A stretch of 64,000 bases of DNA. Origin: Spisula solida. Taxonomy: Eukaryota > Mollusca > Bivalvia > Venerida > Mactridae. Position numbers and translations under genes: made by a program. The notes under the pieces are model-generated. The model saw only the letters and a list, made by a program, of their open reading frames with translations, searched no databases and was not told the origin of the DNA. Position 1 is the stretch's first letter; each line of letters begins with the position of its first letter. Shown here one piece after another: positions 36,790-47,975 of this stretch. The DNA is taken from assembly GCA_947247005.1 (NCBI GenBank), contig OX365959.1, positions 33,562,148 through 33,626,147 on the forward strand, in the 5' to 3' direction.

Positions 36790-38262
36790 TTTTCCGGCCT
36801 TCGCACAATAAAATAAGAAGCATAGTGGTGAGCTGTAAATGGACCCACTGCTAAGCATGCAGTCCGTTGCAAAATTAAAGGGTCATATCCTCTACTCAGA
36901 AAAGTTTTATGATCTTGAGAAACACATCATGAAAGTGGCTATGACCCAGAATCTTTCGAAATTTGAAAAGCACATCACCATAAAATTCAGGCTGAGACAG
37001 ACGTTGTCGCAGAAGTGTCTTTAAATTAATACCATATTTAGAAATGAGTTCCGAATTACGCCTATAGAATTTGCAAACGTTTTACGAAGTTTTTGGAAGC
37101 GATAGCCTTGTTGCAGTAACTTATTAGTAATACAAAGATTTCGAGTATTAAAGTCTTCCACTCGAGAACAAGCTCTAGCAAAACGGATTAATTGAGAAGC
37201 GTAAACACCATATGAAGTTGACCGTGGAATATCTCCATCCAAGTGTGGGTAATTTACAATATCGAACTTAAAATCATCTCTCTTGTCGTAAATTTTACTA
37301 ACAATTTGACCTGCTTCTTTAGCAATGTCAAGGTCTAGGAATGATGCGCGTGTATCAGATGAATTAGCTTTATTTAGTGTTAATTCGGCAGGGTAAATTT
37401 CTCCGATCTTATTAGAAGAGTAAGGATTATCAATATTTAAAATGTCATCAAGGTATCGGGACGTATTATTCAACGCTGTAATTTCCTCCGATTGGTGTTC
37501 GAGAGACAATTTTAACATGAAATCGCGTTCATAACAATATAAAAAGAGGTGCACAATTAGTTCCCATTGGAATACAGATAATTTGTCTATAAATGGTATT
37601 GCCCAGCCTAACAAAAATGTTGTCAAGAAGAAAAATAAAGGCTTCACAGACCTCTCTGCAGGTCCACATAGTATATTTATCTGATATGTTGTTAGTAAAA
37701 TATGCATTAGAATAACTGCACGCCAGAAATGTGGTTTTCTCTCTACCAAATGTTTTCTCGACCAGCGCTATTAACTTATCTTTGATACGAGCATGTGGCA
37801 GTGTAGTATAAAATGTTGAAAAATCGTACTTAGAGAAGAAACATATTGTTTCCTATGGATTTTGTCAAGAATAACTCCAGAATTTGTAACAGACCAAAAT
37901 AAATTAATACCAGAATTTTCATAAGTCTTTTCACATTATCGTTGGACATTAACTTTTATAGCAGTTAAACATGAAGTTAGAAATTTAGACACATTAGTTG
38001 TGCAAGCACTAGAATTAGAAATGAAACGCGCTTTGTAAGGGGTCTTATGCAGTTTGGGAATCCAATACATAGTTGGTAGTTTGTGTTGGCCTTCGCATAT
38101 ACTAGTTTTAGGTGTTTCGCAGCTAGTTGTATGAAGATTCACAATGTCGCTCTCAGAAAACAGTGTTGGTGTAAAAGCATTGGTAGAGGAAAGTTCATTA
38201 GATAATACATTAACATAATGTAATCGTGAAATGATTATGATATTTTTAGGGGATTTATCTCC
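36790..38262 (-). pseudogene. Penelope-like reverse transcriptase relic, duplicon copy 1
   Basis: Reads leftward from DKSPKNIIIISRLHYVN (38,265) through MYWIPKLHKTPYKARFIS, a TAA within VQR*CEKTYENSG (near 37,934), motif A YDFSTFYTTLPH (about 37,795-37,830), IPMGTNCAP (about 37,553-37,585), YLDDILNIDNPY (YLDD about 37,443-37,455) and GYDPLILQRTACL. Breaks: the nonsense codon; a 4-base loss near 37,826 not shared by copy 2; loss of about 11 bases after NCAP; a one-base loss near 37,073. The long open frame 37,021-37,749 is correct only in its C-terminal part (from LFLYCYERDF); upstream it is a shadow frame. The domain set is that of a metazoan RT family I place near Penelope-like elements; exact clade uncertain. 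Confidence 0.75.
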
Positions 38263-38987
38263 CGTGAATATTGGGTGAAAAATGATCAAATATTTGCTGA
38301 TACAATCTTATACGTTCACTTTTCATAGCGGGCATTTTGATACAAAAAGATGCTGACAGGGGTTCAATTTGACTCGGGAGTAGGGGTTATGACCCTTTAA
38401 ATTTCCAAAAAAGCCACATTTTGACCCTTCCAATTTTTTTTGAAGGGTTATTTGCTCTTAAAAGTTAAAATTATGGGTATTTTGCATATAAAATAGTAAG
38501 CTTTAGTCAGAAGTATCAAAATGACCCTTCAGATTCAGGAGCTAGTGAAACCCCCTAACGTACATATACAATTCATGTGTCCTATAATTCCAGAATAATC
38601 TGGAAATCCAGAGAGCTCTAAAAAGATAGAACTTTTCTGCAGAATATAAACATTATTTGATTAAAAAATACCAAGTATTGACTGAGTTATGGTCATTTGG
38701 AATTCATTGAGGGGTTCAAGATGACCTTTATAATGACCCTTTGACCCCAGAAAATTCTAAATAACCCTATTTTAGTCCTCAGGAATTTGACTGAAGGACA
38801 CCCTGTACATGTATACCTGTACCTGCTTAAAATCTTTGATATTTTATCAATATGCATGCGAGTGTGCCAGAATCAAATCTCAAATGTGTGAGACTAGTGC
38901 ATGATGCGGGCAATCTAGCATGTGTGAATTTGGATGCTAACTGCAGTTTATATTTTGAATAATTTTCATTGACTTCATGAATTTTAG
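38263..38987. other. Spacer between duplicon copies
   Basis: AT-rich with many ATGACCCTTT/AAAGGGTCAT-type words in both orientations (38,380-38,780), perhaps a decayed inverted repeat. Ends at the acceptor of the TPR exon. Confidence 0.4.
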
Positions 38988-39132
38988 GGGAATGAGTATT
39001 TCAAGAAAGGCGACTACATGTACAATGTACAATCATGCTATAGAGTGCTACACTAAGGGAGCAGATCTGAACCCTACGAACCCCTTACTGTCTGCCAACA
39101 GAGCTATGGCTTTATTAAAACAAGACAAGTTG
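38988..39132 (+). pseudogene. Single TPR-domain exon, RPAP3/SPAG1-like co-chaperone, frame broken by a 7-bp duplication
   Basis: Follows an intron-like pyrimidine/AT stretch and AG acceptor (38,986-38,987) and ends before a GT at 39,133. Reading starts GNEYFKKGDYM in one frame and continues AIECYTKGADLNPTNPLL and SANRAMALLKQDK in another. The helix A/helix B consensus of a TPR (GNEYFKKGDY..AIECYTKG..LNP.N..L.ANRAMALLK) resembles the N-terminal TPR of RPAP3/SPAG1-type HSP90 co-chaperones. The shift is explained by a tandem duplication GTACAATGTACAAT (39,020-39,033); removing one copy would rejoin the frame. No neighbouring exon is recognisable. It lies between duplicon copies 1 and 2. Could be a relic, a polymorphic null or an assembly error. 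Confidence 0.6.
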
Positions 39133-39170
39133 GTTTTATATATTTTGTTTGAACAAATCAACCAGGCCCT

Positions 39171-39410
39171 GGCCCCGATCTCCCGAAACATCTCAATCTG
39201 AGCTCAATCTCAACTCAAATTCTGTCACTTATCATTTGAGGTAGTTTCCATGCAAAATTGTACTCTAAATTGGTATAACAAAACAGAAACATTATTCTGA
39301 GTATATTACAGCAAAATGTTGAGAGTTCAAGATTCATATTTATCTCAAATTCAGACTTTGAAATTACCAAAATCTCAATATGAATTGAGATGCTTCGGGA
39401 GATCGGGGCC
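39171..39410 (+). mobile_element. 240-bp MITE with GGCCCCGATCTCCCGAAACAT ends, plus a partial second end
   Basis: Left GGCCCCGATCTCCCGAAACA and right in reverse GGCCCCGATCTCCCGAAGCA, continuing through TCTCAAT. Immediately downstream (39,411-39,495) the same terminus starts again (TGATCTCCTGAAACATCTCA) and continues with a stretch similar to the reversed interior, so two elements may abut. Confidence 0.75.
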
Positions 39411-40816
39411 TGATCTCCTGAAACATCTCAAGGAGAAATCTAAGCTCACAATGCGATTTTGTTCTAATCAGAGTCTGAATTTGAGATAAATATGAAGCTT
39501 AAACTTGGCAAATTTTTACTATTATTTGTTTGCATAGTATTTCTCATGCCTGTGCTTATGGCATGTGACTCCTTTAAAATAGTAAACAATATAAATCAAA
39601 ACTTGTTGATAACACCTTTTATTATGAACCCATCTTTTAACTAACAATTCACAATGTGACATGTGTCACTTTAATTATATTAAATGTACATGTCCAGTAT
39701 TTCGAAAGTAATTATAGTTGAATATTATGTCAGCGGGTCAAAAATGCCGTCCGGTATCCGGAATTCTGGGAGTCCGGTATTGTGGAAGCTTTTTTAGTTG
39801 ACTTAATAAATGTATTTAGTTATCGTTAACGGATGCCGCCAATGTGAAATGATAAATTTCTTAAATGTTGATGGGGTTCAGTGGAGTATATCGAAACAAC
39901 AAAATGAATTTTTGTAAGTTTTTAATTTATTATTGAAGTACAATGTCTAATGATTGTATACAGTATATAAAACATTGTCCAATAAGTACTTGAGAGTATG
40001 GCTGAAAGCGGGGCCAATTTCATGTCATCGTGACTCTATCCCTTTAATAATAAGAAACCGTAAGTACAAGTCACAATGGCAAACACACTACGGTGTCATG
40101 CTGCATGTAATTAAATGAGTTGCAGTATGTGATTCTAAATCATTATACATGCACGTGGTTATATGTACATGAATCATAATGAACACGACTCATCATACTA
40201 ACCATTAACAACATCTAATCAACACTGCACGTTACGGGAAAAAATCGCATTCAAAGAGATTACTTGTCGTCAGTTTTCAGCATTATGTCATGTTTTTGTT
40301 TTTCTTCTCAGCAAATATTCCACTTCTAGTTCTAGTTGTATCGGTTTTTGTCCATTAAGATCTAGAAAGACAATGCAAGCGGCTTTGCTAGAAAATCCCC
40401 TTTCAATATGACAAATTAGGGCTTACAATTTTCTTAATCCCTCTCTCGTCATGTACTAGCTTTGCCTTTCACATTGGTTGCGTGTATTGTGATGGTTTTG
40501 TTCGACTTGTTGATGCTTTAATGATCGGACGTTTTACCGCATTTACTTCCAAAAATCACATCCTTGAATGACAGACACTAGACAGGAAGACACACAGCAG
40601 CCAACAGCAAAGCGAGCCTCACCAATCGGTTATATTAAAACGAACCCTTATCAAGGCAAATAATTCAACGCATGCTAGTGAGTAAGAACAGTTATATGTA
40701 TAAACACTCCGTAATTGTAAGTTGTTATGTATGCAAAAACAGACGAACTTAGTAACTATGTAATTTTATGCTCCATTTTAGCACATAATTTTATTTAATG
40801 ACTGCTACAGTACCAT

Positions 40817-42256
40817 TAGTCTGGTTCCCAATCTTTACAATCTACGCAGTAAAGGTCTGGTGTCATCTTAATAACATAGCGGCCCATGGTAAGATTCAAA
40901 ATGGTGGAAGTATATTGTTGTATATAGTAAACTTATTATTTTTACAAATACGTAATGTTGTGTGGATGTCGTCCCCACAAAACCTTGTATTTAGATAGAA
41001 TAAAATGTGATCTTCATTGGAGATAGTTATTATTGGTACGAAACCACTGATATGCACTAAAATTCGTTAATAAAAATAATGAAAAAACTTGTATAGCAAT
41101 GCACATAGTACATATAAATTACAAATAATACTGTGTGCCCATTTAGCTCAATCGGTTGACCATCGAGCCTGTATTGGCTGTGTTTTACCTATATATATTT
41201 ACATTTTTATGGCCTTCAGTTGTTTTGCTATATTCCCGTTTTCAAAAAATATTTCATTGCAGTGTCATATTTCTTAAGGTATCAGAGTATAATATACAGT
41301 GAGATTAAGCATGTTTTTTTTCAAAAACATTTTATTCTTAGAATTGAAATGTGTTGGGGTACAGTAAGTATAGTATAATAATGATGCCCTATATTCACCC
41401 TTGAAGTTAAACAAAAAATAAATATCAGTAAAGTGAATTTATTGAAGCATGACTGCACTTTCATTGCAAATCTTGCTCGTTTACAAACAAAGTCAACTTA
41501 ACATTAAGAGTCAAAGTTTGTTGTTGGCGACATAGTCAATAGTATTACGAGCAAACTCTTACAAAGAATTAATTATAAAACATATTTACGAACCTGTATC
41601 TTGCAAAACTTCAATGACCTTTCAAACCGAAAGTAAAACTATGGCAATGTTTCTCGAATATCTTTTTCAGTCAAAAAGTAAAAACGAGTTGGTTCCCTGG
41701 AGTTATAATATAAGCATGGTATGAGTTTTGGCTCGTGTCATTTGCCAATTTGTGTGTCTAGGAACGAGTACTGAAAGGTACACACATTCTAGGAAACAAG
41801 CTATTTTAAAAGGATGGCCCTTTTCTAACGAGCCGTTGGTATGATGTTACAGTGATAGTATACATACAATACCAGTCTGTCTGCTGGAGCCCTTTTATTT
41901 TCTCCAAAAAAAATTCATGTTTACCACACCCCTCTTTTGTTTTCACCCCACGCCCTTAAAACAAAAGTATAAATTCATGGCAAATAATTATTTTTTGGAA
42001 AAAAGTATGAGGTCCATGTGGTGTCGTTTTTATAAAACCTGTGTAGTTGGAAAGGTAATACATGTTCAAGTGATGTACGAAAGTTTTATCGAAACGACAC
42101 CAAAAGCACATACGTTTTGGGGAGATTATTTAAAAATGCCTGTATAAACTAATGTACATCCGCCATCTTGTTTTACCAGTAGTATACTCCATTTTAATTG
42201 GATGATTCCGGACCTAATCCAATGAAATGTAAGATTGGGGAACGAGAACCAGACTA
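40817..42256 (+). mobile_element. 1,440-bp TIR element in duplicon copy 2
   Basis: Same length and ends as the 33,543-34,982 element, with only scattered substitutions, so it was copied by the segmental duplication rather than inserted independently. Confidence 0.7.
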
Positions 42257-42759
42257 CATTTGTAACTCTTTATTTTTTGAGACTCGTATTTTGCGAATAA
42301 TCATTGGTCGCCAACATCCTAAAACAAGAAATTGCTTCATTATTTCCTATCTGTAAGAGTAATAAGTGATAAGCAGATCGAGCATATCTTTTTTTAGTAC
42401 GCACTTTATTGCTCCCTCCGTCATTAATCTAATAAAATTAATATCTTTGTACTCATAAAGCATTTGTTCAGTCGTCGTCTCTGGCTGTATGGCAGTCATT
42501 GCTTCAATTATGTCTTACGCGATATTCGTAGCAAGACTCCTAGGAGAATAATTTCTCTCTCGACCTTCGATTACCAGACACTAATCAAATAACATATATA
42601 CTGGTGGCATCGTTTGTCTCAAGTCATGTTGCAATATAACACAAGGAAATGTATAACGGCGGTCGCTGTAGTCAATATCTGAGAAGAATAATGTAACTAT
42701 ATGTACTGGTTTTGTGGCTTCACAAGAGACAGGGAGTTTCTTAATTCTATTAACTATTC

Positions 42760-43116
42760 TACTAAATGTATGTTGGTATATGGTGAATAAGCTTTCATCA
42801 ACTGTACTTCTAATATAATGTTGGCATATGGTAAATAAGCTTTTATCAACTGTACTACTAAATTTATGTTGACATATGGTGAATCAACTATACTATACTA
42901 AATTCATGTTGGCATATGGTAAATAAGCTTTTATCAACTGTACTACTAAATTTATGTTGACATATGGTGAATCAACTATACTATACTAAATTCATGTTAG
43001 CATATGGTGAATAAGCTTTTATCAACTGTACTACTAAATTCATATTGGCATATGGTGAATAAGCTTTTATCAACTGTACTACTAAATTCATGTTGGCATA
43101 TGGTAAATAAGCTTTT
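42760..43116 (+). repeat. Tandem repeat, 42-48-bp units (copy 2)
   Basis: Same number and order of units as 35,486-35,842. The array length was therefore fixed before the duplication and has not changed since. Confidence 0.85.
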
Positions 43117-43500
43117 GTGAGTGAGTGAGTGAGGCTACACATATGGTTTCCCAATCTTACTTGTGTGCCTCAATTGTAATATATTTTAACTGCTTGACAT
43201 CTGTGATTTCATTAAAATTGCCTAATTAACCCATTGCCTCTTACTTATCAGTAACAATTGCGTCACTATAATACAAAATAGCAAACACAAATAAACAACG
43301 ATATTGGAAACTTTATTGAGGCATTCAGCATGTTCATAATTACATGCCTGTTTTTCTTCTCATTTTACAATGAGCAATTATTGTTTGAGAAATTGTGCAT
43401 TCAAAAACCTAGCAGTTTTAAATTAACTGCAAATTTTATTTCTACTGCAAATTCTCAGGCATAACCGAGATAAAATGCAATAAAGGTGATTGCAAAAAGA

Positions 43501-43878
43501 TTATATTAAGTCAGACAGGGAAGGCAGCACTCAACCCAACCAGCCGAGCACAGAAAACACACAAAACTCAATGCCAGAACTTAAATCCAGATACAAACCC
43601 ATATTATAATAATTAAACAAAATACGAAACTACCGGTAGTAGCACCACCCAATAGAAACCGCGGGACACGCGAGAACAAAAAGGCACAGATAATATACAA
43701 CTTCACTCGAAAAGGCGCGGAACATTACCATCATAAAAAACTAGCACAGGAACATGTAATACAAAACAGGGCATCCAATCCCGAAAGACTGCTGCTGAAG
43801 TCAGTCAAACTAAAACGGAACAAGAGCCAGTTGATAAGAAATTAACGACCGGACAACACACACACCACAAGGACAATG
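43501..43878 (+). mobile_element. ATATTAAG dispersed repeat, copy E
   Basis: Duplicate of copy D with the same internal deletion. Confidence 0.8.
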
Positions 43879-44059
43879 TAAAACATGAAACATTATATAA
43901 AATACGTCCATCGAGTAGCACAGAAAGTACTCAATGACCTATCAGAAGTCAGAGCAACAAGAGAGCAAAACATTTAAGGGTACGACAAGACAATGTAACA
44001 GACATGAATCAATGCCAGCCGTCCACAAAGGCTTGAGGTTAGGCATATCATAGAGTCTG

Positions 44060-45600
44060 TATATTTTCCGCTCATCGCACAATGAAATAAGAAGCATAGT
44101 GGTGATCTGTAAATGGACCCACTGCTAAGCATGCAGTCCGTTTCAAAATTAAAGGGTCATATCCTCTACTTAGAAAACGTTTTATGATCTTGAGAAACAC
44201 ATCATAAAAGTGGCTATGACCCAGAATCTTTCGAAATTTGAAAAGCACATCACCATAAAATTCAGGCTGAGACAGACGTTGTCGCAGAAGTGTCTTTAAA
44301 GTAATACCATATTTAGAAATGAGTTCCGAATTACGCCTATAGAATTTGCAAACGTTTTACGAAGTTTTTGGAAGCGATAGCCTTGTTGCAGTAAGTTATT
44401 AGTAATACAAAGATTTCGAGTATTAAAGTCTTCCACTCGAGAACAAGCTCTAGCAAAACGGATTATTTGAGAAGCGTAAACACCATATGAAGTTGACCGT
44501 GGAATATCTCTTTCCAAGTGTGGGTAATTTACATTATCGAACTTAAAATCATCTCTCTTGTCGTAAATTTTACTAACAATTTGACCTGCTTCTTTAGCAA
44601 TGTCAAGGTCTAGGAATGATGCGCGTGTATCAGATGAATTAGCTTTATTTAGTGTTAATTCGGCAGGGTAAATTTCTCCGATCTTTTTAGAAGAGTAAGG
44701 ATTATCAATATTTAAAATGTCATCAAGGTATCGGGACGTATTATTCAACGCTGTAATTTCCTCCGATTGGTGTTCGAGAGACAATTTTAACATGAAATCG
44801 CGTTCATAACAATATAAAAAGAGGTGCACAATTAGTTCCCATTGGAATACAGATAATTTGTCTGTAAATGGTATTGCCCAGCCTAACAAAAATGTTGTCA
44901 AGAAGAAAAATAAGGGCTTCACAGACCTCTCTGCAGGTCCACATAGTATATTTATCTGATATGTTGTTAGTAAAATATGCATTAGAATAACTGCACGCCA
45001 GAAATGTGGTTTTCTCTCTACCAAATGTTTTCTCGACCAGCGCTATTAACTTATCTTTGATACGAGCATGTGGCAGTGTAGTATAAAATGTTGAAAAATC
45101 GTAAGTACTTAGAGAAAAAACATATTGTTTCCTATGGATTTTGTCAAGAATAACTCCAGAATTTGTAACAGACCAAAATAAATTAATACCAGAATTTTCA
45201 TAAGTCTTTTCACATTATCGTTGGACATTAACTTTTATAGCAGTTAAACATGAAGTTAGAAATTTAGACACATTAGTTGTTGTGCAAGCACTAGAATTAG
45301 AAATGAAACGCGCTTTGTAAGGGGTCTTATGCAGTTTGGGAATCCAATACATAGTTGGTAGTTTGTGTTGGCCTTCGCATATACTAGTTTTAAGTGTTTC
45401 GCAGCTAGTTGTATGAAGATCCACAATGTCGCCCTCAGAAAACAGTGTTGGCGTAAAAGCATTGGTAGAGGAAAGTTCATTAGATAATACATTAACATAA
45501 TGTAATCGTGAAATGATATCGTGAAATGATTATGATATTATTAGGGGATTTATCCGCTGCGAGTGGCCGGAAAATCCCCATTAACGATTACATGCGAAAA
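44060..45600 (-). pseudogene. Penelope-like reverse transcriptase relic, duplicon copy 2
   Basis: Same RT as at 36.8-38.3 kb. Here CTAAGTACTTACGATTTTTC (about 45,091-45,110) keeps SLSTYDFSTFYTTLPH in frame, so copy 1's 4-base loss is derived. Shared defects (nonsense after VQR, loss after NCAP, one-base loss after KTFA) predate the duplication. The N-proximal end reads ADKSPNNIIIISRYH, closer to the family consensus than copy 1, with a 13-base duplication GTGAAATGATATC disrupting what follows, and continues upstream to HVIV (about 45,590). YLDD at about 44,718-44,730. A separate N-terminal piece lies at 46,075-46,410. Confidence 0.75.
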
Positions 45601-46074
45601 ACACGTGATTGTTGTTGTTGTAGTTTTGCATTGGTTATGGCCTATATTTTTTTGACAAACCGGATGCAGAATAATGATTTGGTAGACTGGATTTCACGTC
45701 CCACTTCCGGTAGAGGCAAGTTCTTGCTCAAGATTTGCGAACCAATCTTGTTTAATTTATTTTTCTCCAATATTGAATTGAAATACAGTTCCAGTCTATA
45801 AATAACATTTCGGCATATAAGCCTGATTCAAATCATGAAAATTATTGAAAAAAATTATTTCTTATTTAATCCAGCGTAAAAACAATCTGGCGACGTCGGA
45901 AATAACGTCAAATCATTTAACGTGACGTCATCGCACGTTAACGCGACGTCGTCGCACGACATAGCGCGCCAACTTGTGAATAATTTTGTTGAATTGAAAT
46001 TAAATAGCAAATAAAAGACGAGTGTAAAACTATAATGACTAGATATAGGGCATATCTGTTCAACCCGTCTCCTA
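45600..46074. other. About 470-bp insertion inside the Penelope-like coding region
   Basis: Separates the N-terminal RT piece from the RT core. No coding match. Contains the CRE-like repeats at 45,885-45,960 and a CAACTTGTGAATAATTTTGT stretch. Termini not resolved. Confidence 0.5.
45885..45960. promoter_or_regulatory. Cluster of ACGTCA/CRE-like tandem motifs
   Basis: Five ACGTC-cored words in about 60 bases, including two tandem units CGTGACGTCATCGCACGTTA and CGCGACGTCGTCGCACG. These resemble ATF/CREB sites. No gene start nearby, so they are more likely part of a transposon. Confidence 0.35.
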
Positions 46075-46410
46075 GATCGGAAAACACTCTTTTCTGAGTA
46101 TTTGTTCGCCTGTTCTGACCGGTAGAATTGAATACGTTTTTGCATTATATTTAAGAAAGCTCGCTTCCAAGATGATAATGAGCTAGGATCCGCTTTCTCT
46201 CTGCGGCTCCACTTTAAACAAAACTCTTCGATAGAATTAGCTATTTCTGTCCTACATCGGTTAAAATCAATTTTCGAGGGAAATCTATATTTAGGCCCTT
46301 TTGAAAACAACTTACGAATGTTTTTATTCAAAATACTAAAGTCCCCAGTGATGATGTGACCGGCTGGAGCATAACAAAATTTGGAAGACACACAATTACA
46401 ACTAGTAGGG
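46075..46410 (-). pseudogene. N-terminal fragment of the Penelope-like element
   Basis: Minus-strand frame with CNCVSSKFCYAPAGHIITGD, then IRKLFSKGPKYRFPSKIDF, WSRREKADPSSLSSWKRAF and NKYSEKSVF. This is the conserved region that precedes the RT core in the same element family (GHxITGD, LxSKGPKYR). The open frame is longer (45,855-46,439), but residues after about SVF are encoded by the insertion and are not part of the protein. Order and orientation match the RT core at 45.6 kb, so both pieces came from one element. Confidence 0.65.
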
Positions 46411-46439
46411 GTGTTACTTATTATATATATATATAGCAA

Positions 46440-47305
46440 ACTCTTCAGTTGAGCGGAAGTTTAGAAATCGGTGTAAATAAGACGTATTGAAAGCGTCTGA
46501 CTACCATGATGAAATAATACGAAAAACTTAAAATTGATGCGTAGTTGTTGTTGTCAGCATGTTCTCATGACTTAAAATCGCGAATTTACTGTACAGTTAT
46601 TACTATATTATACTATGATAAGCTTGCAGAATAAAGCTACAGCTGAAATTTGTTGTGCCATTTATTCCAAACGTTTAAACACCAACACTCGCGAATACTA
46701 GCTACAACGTTTGTGAAACGTATTATAATGAGCCCACGCAAAACTTTATTAAAGTTTTAATATTTGTTTAGCAAAATTATCGCGAAAACTGGATACAACG
46801 TATTCAAAACGTTGATGTATTTTGTAAACTCTCCTGGTTTTCGACATTTCCGAAATCACTAAAGAGTCAATTAAAAAAATCTAGCCGAGCAACTGTCATG
46901 AAATTTGGGATAAAACTTCTTTAATGGTTACTCTACTGGTTGCATGTACGAAAACAGTATGTTGTTCAACTATTTTTTTTGTATAACTTAAAAATGGAAA
47001 ATCACATATTTTAAAATATCATTTAAAAATACATATAACATGCATATTCTAACACAAACTTTATCGTGTGTTCCGTATATACGAAATTTCGTACATGCCA
47101 AGTTTCACGTAATTTAATATCAAACCTTTTCGGAAAAATGCAAATATCAGTTTTTAGGGGGTTTACCCAAAATCTTAAAATATCGTAAAAACTAGCCGAG
47201 CAAAATTGTTATGGGTTTACACAATCACTATCATGAGCGTGTTCTTCATAAAAAACAGGTGTTTGATACCTCTTGTACAGAAAAATTTAAGAGTTGGCAA
47301 TCACC
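46440..47305. other. Right non-coding part of the 3.82-kb element
   Basis: AT-rich, no gene. CTAGCCGAGCAA occurs twice (near 46,880 and 47,193) in similar contexts, suggesting an internal sub-repeat. Confidence 0.4.
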
Positions 47306-47554
47306 TTAACAACAGACAATTGACGTGTTGAACCATTCGTTGTAACTTTAATTCTGTATGCAAACTATTTTATTCGGTCGTTTACAAAGACACAACACAT
47401 GTTTATAATGATATAAAGTGGCTGTTTGTTTGATGTTCAGGTGCAATTTACTAGCAATTAGTAATTTTATATAATTTTTATACAGGTGTACATCACATTA
47501 TGTAGTAACAGACCTCAGTTATTTTCTAGAGATTAGGATTTCACAGTACATACA

Positions 47555-47870
47555 GTCAACTCTCGTTATCTCGAACTCGCTTATATCGAATTTTCCGTAA
47601 TGTCGAAGTTTTTTTCAAGTCCAGATTTTTCTCCTTCTTTGTCTATATGAAATCTCGAGACCCATCTCGAAGTTTCGGCTCGAATTCGGCTCGAATTTTT
47701 CGTTATGTCGAATTATTTTTTGGTCCCGATTAACCAATTTGCACTTTAAATCTATTGTTCATCTCGAAGTCGGGTCGAAGTCTGATCGTATTCGACTAGC
47801 GTCGTATGTTTTTCACACTTCGCCAGTCTGAAATCTTCGATTTACCTGTAATTTTGTACATCTATTTCTG
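47555..47870 (+). mobile_element. Pogo/Tigger-like terminal fragment
   Basis: ACAGTCAACTCTCGTTATCT followed by CGAACTCGCTTATATCGAA and repeated TCGAA/CTCGAAG words is typical of pogo/Tigger transposon ends. Absent from duplicon copy 3 (52,795 region). No opposite terminus. Confidence 0.5.
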
Positions 47871-47888
47871 TTTTACTACTAAATAATA

Positions 47889-47975
47889 ATATTAAGTCAG
47901 ACAGGGGAGGTAGCACTCAACTGAACCAGCCGAGCAGAGACAACATAAACAAACATACAAGGCACAATGCCCAAC
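47889..47975 (+). mobile_element. ATATTAAG dispersed repeat, copy F (short)
   Basis: ATATTAAGTCAGACAGGGG and AACCAGCCGAGCAGAGA, about 90 bases, inserted at a place where duplicon copy 3 is uninterrupted. Confidence 0.75.

Larger units (their letters stand above)
32235..38262 (+). repeat. Segmental duplication, copy 1
   Basis: Matches 39,503-45,554 in direct orientation over about 6.0 kb, at roughly 98% by eye. For example, the two versions of a 242-codon frame differ at eight residues. The offset drifts from 7,268 to 7,275 through small indels. The left boundary is at ACTTGGCAAATTTTTAC; the right boundary falls inside the Penelope-like coding region at GGGGATTTATC. A third, older copy lies at 50.1-54.1 kb. 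It holds a 1.44-kb TIR element, a 48-bp tandem repeat, an ATATTAAG repeat and an RT pseudogene. No host gene. Confidence 0.95.
36211..38262 (+). mobile_element. Left part of TTAA-type composite element, truncated by the duplication breakpoint
   Basis: Begins GGTGATTGCAAAAAG after TAAA, at the position where duplicon copy 3 reads straight through. The complete version in copy 2 is 43,485-47,305. Here the right half is missing because the duplicated segment ends inside it. Confidence 0.65.
39503..45554 (+). repeat. Segmental duplication, copy 2 (main part)
   Basis: Direct near-identical copy of 32,235-38,262. Unlike copy 1, its homology to the ancestral unit resumes beyond the inserted TTAA element at 47,306-48,350. 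Confidence 0.95.
43485..47305 (+). mobile_element. 3.82-kb TTAA-type composite element with GGTGATTGC ends
   Basis: Left end GGTGATTGC after TAAA (43,481-43,484); right end GCAATCACC before TTAA (47,306-47,309). Duplicon copy 3 reads AAATGCAATAAACAACAAAC through this point (about 52,575), i.e. an empty site with a single TAAA. The element carries an ATATTAAG repeat, Penelope-like RT relics and further insertions, so it is itself nested. TIR is short (9 bases). A piggyBac/Kolobok-like target is inferred from TTAA only. Confidence 0.65.

Noticed and set aside
37021..37749. 242-codon frame as an intact RT gene
   Set aside because: Only the C-terminal part is the RT frame. Upstream of LFLYCYERDF it is a shadow frame; the true frame there reads DNIFVRLGNTIYRQI and IPMGTNCAP.
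45855..46439. 194-residue single protein
   Set aside because: Residues after about NKYSEKSVF come from an insertion with CRE-like repeats; only the first part matches the Penelope-like family.
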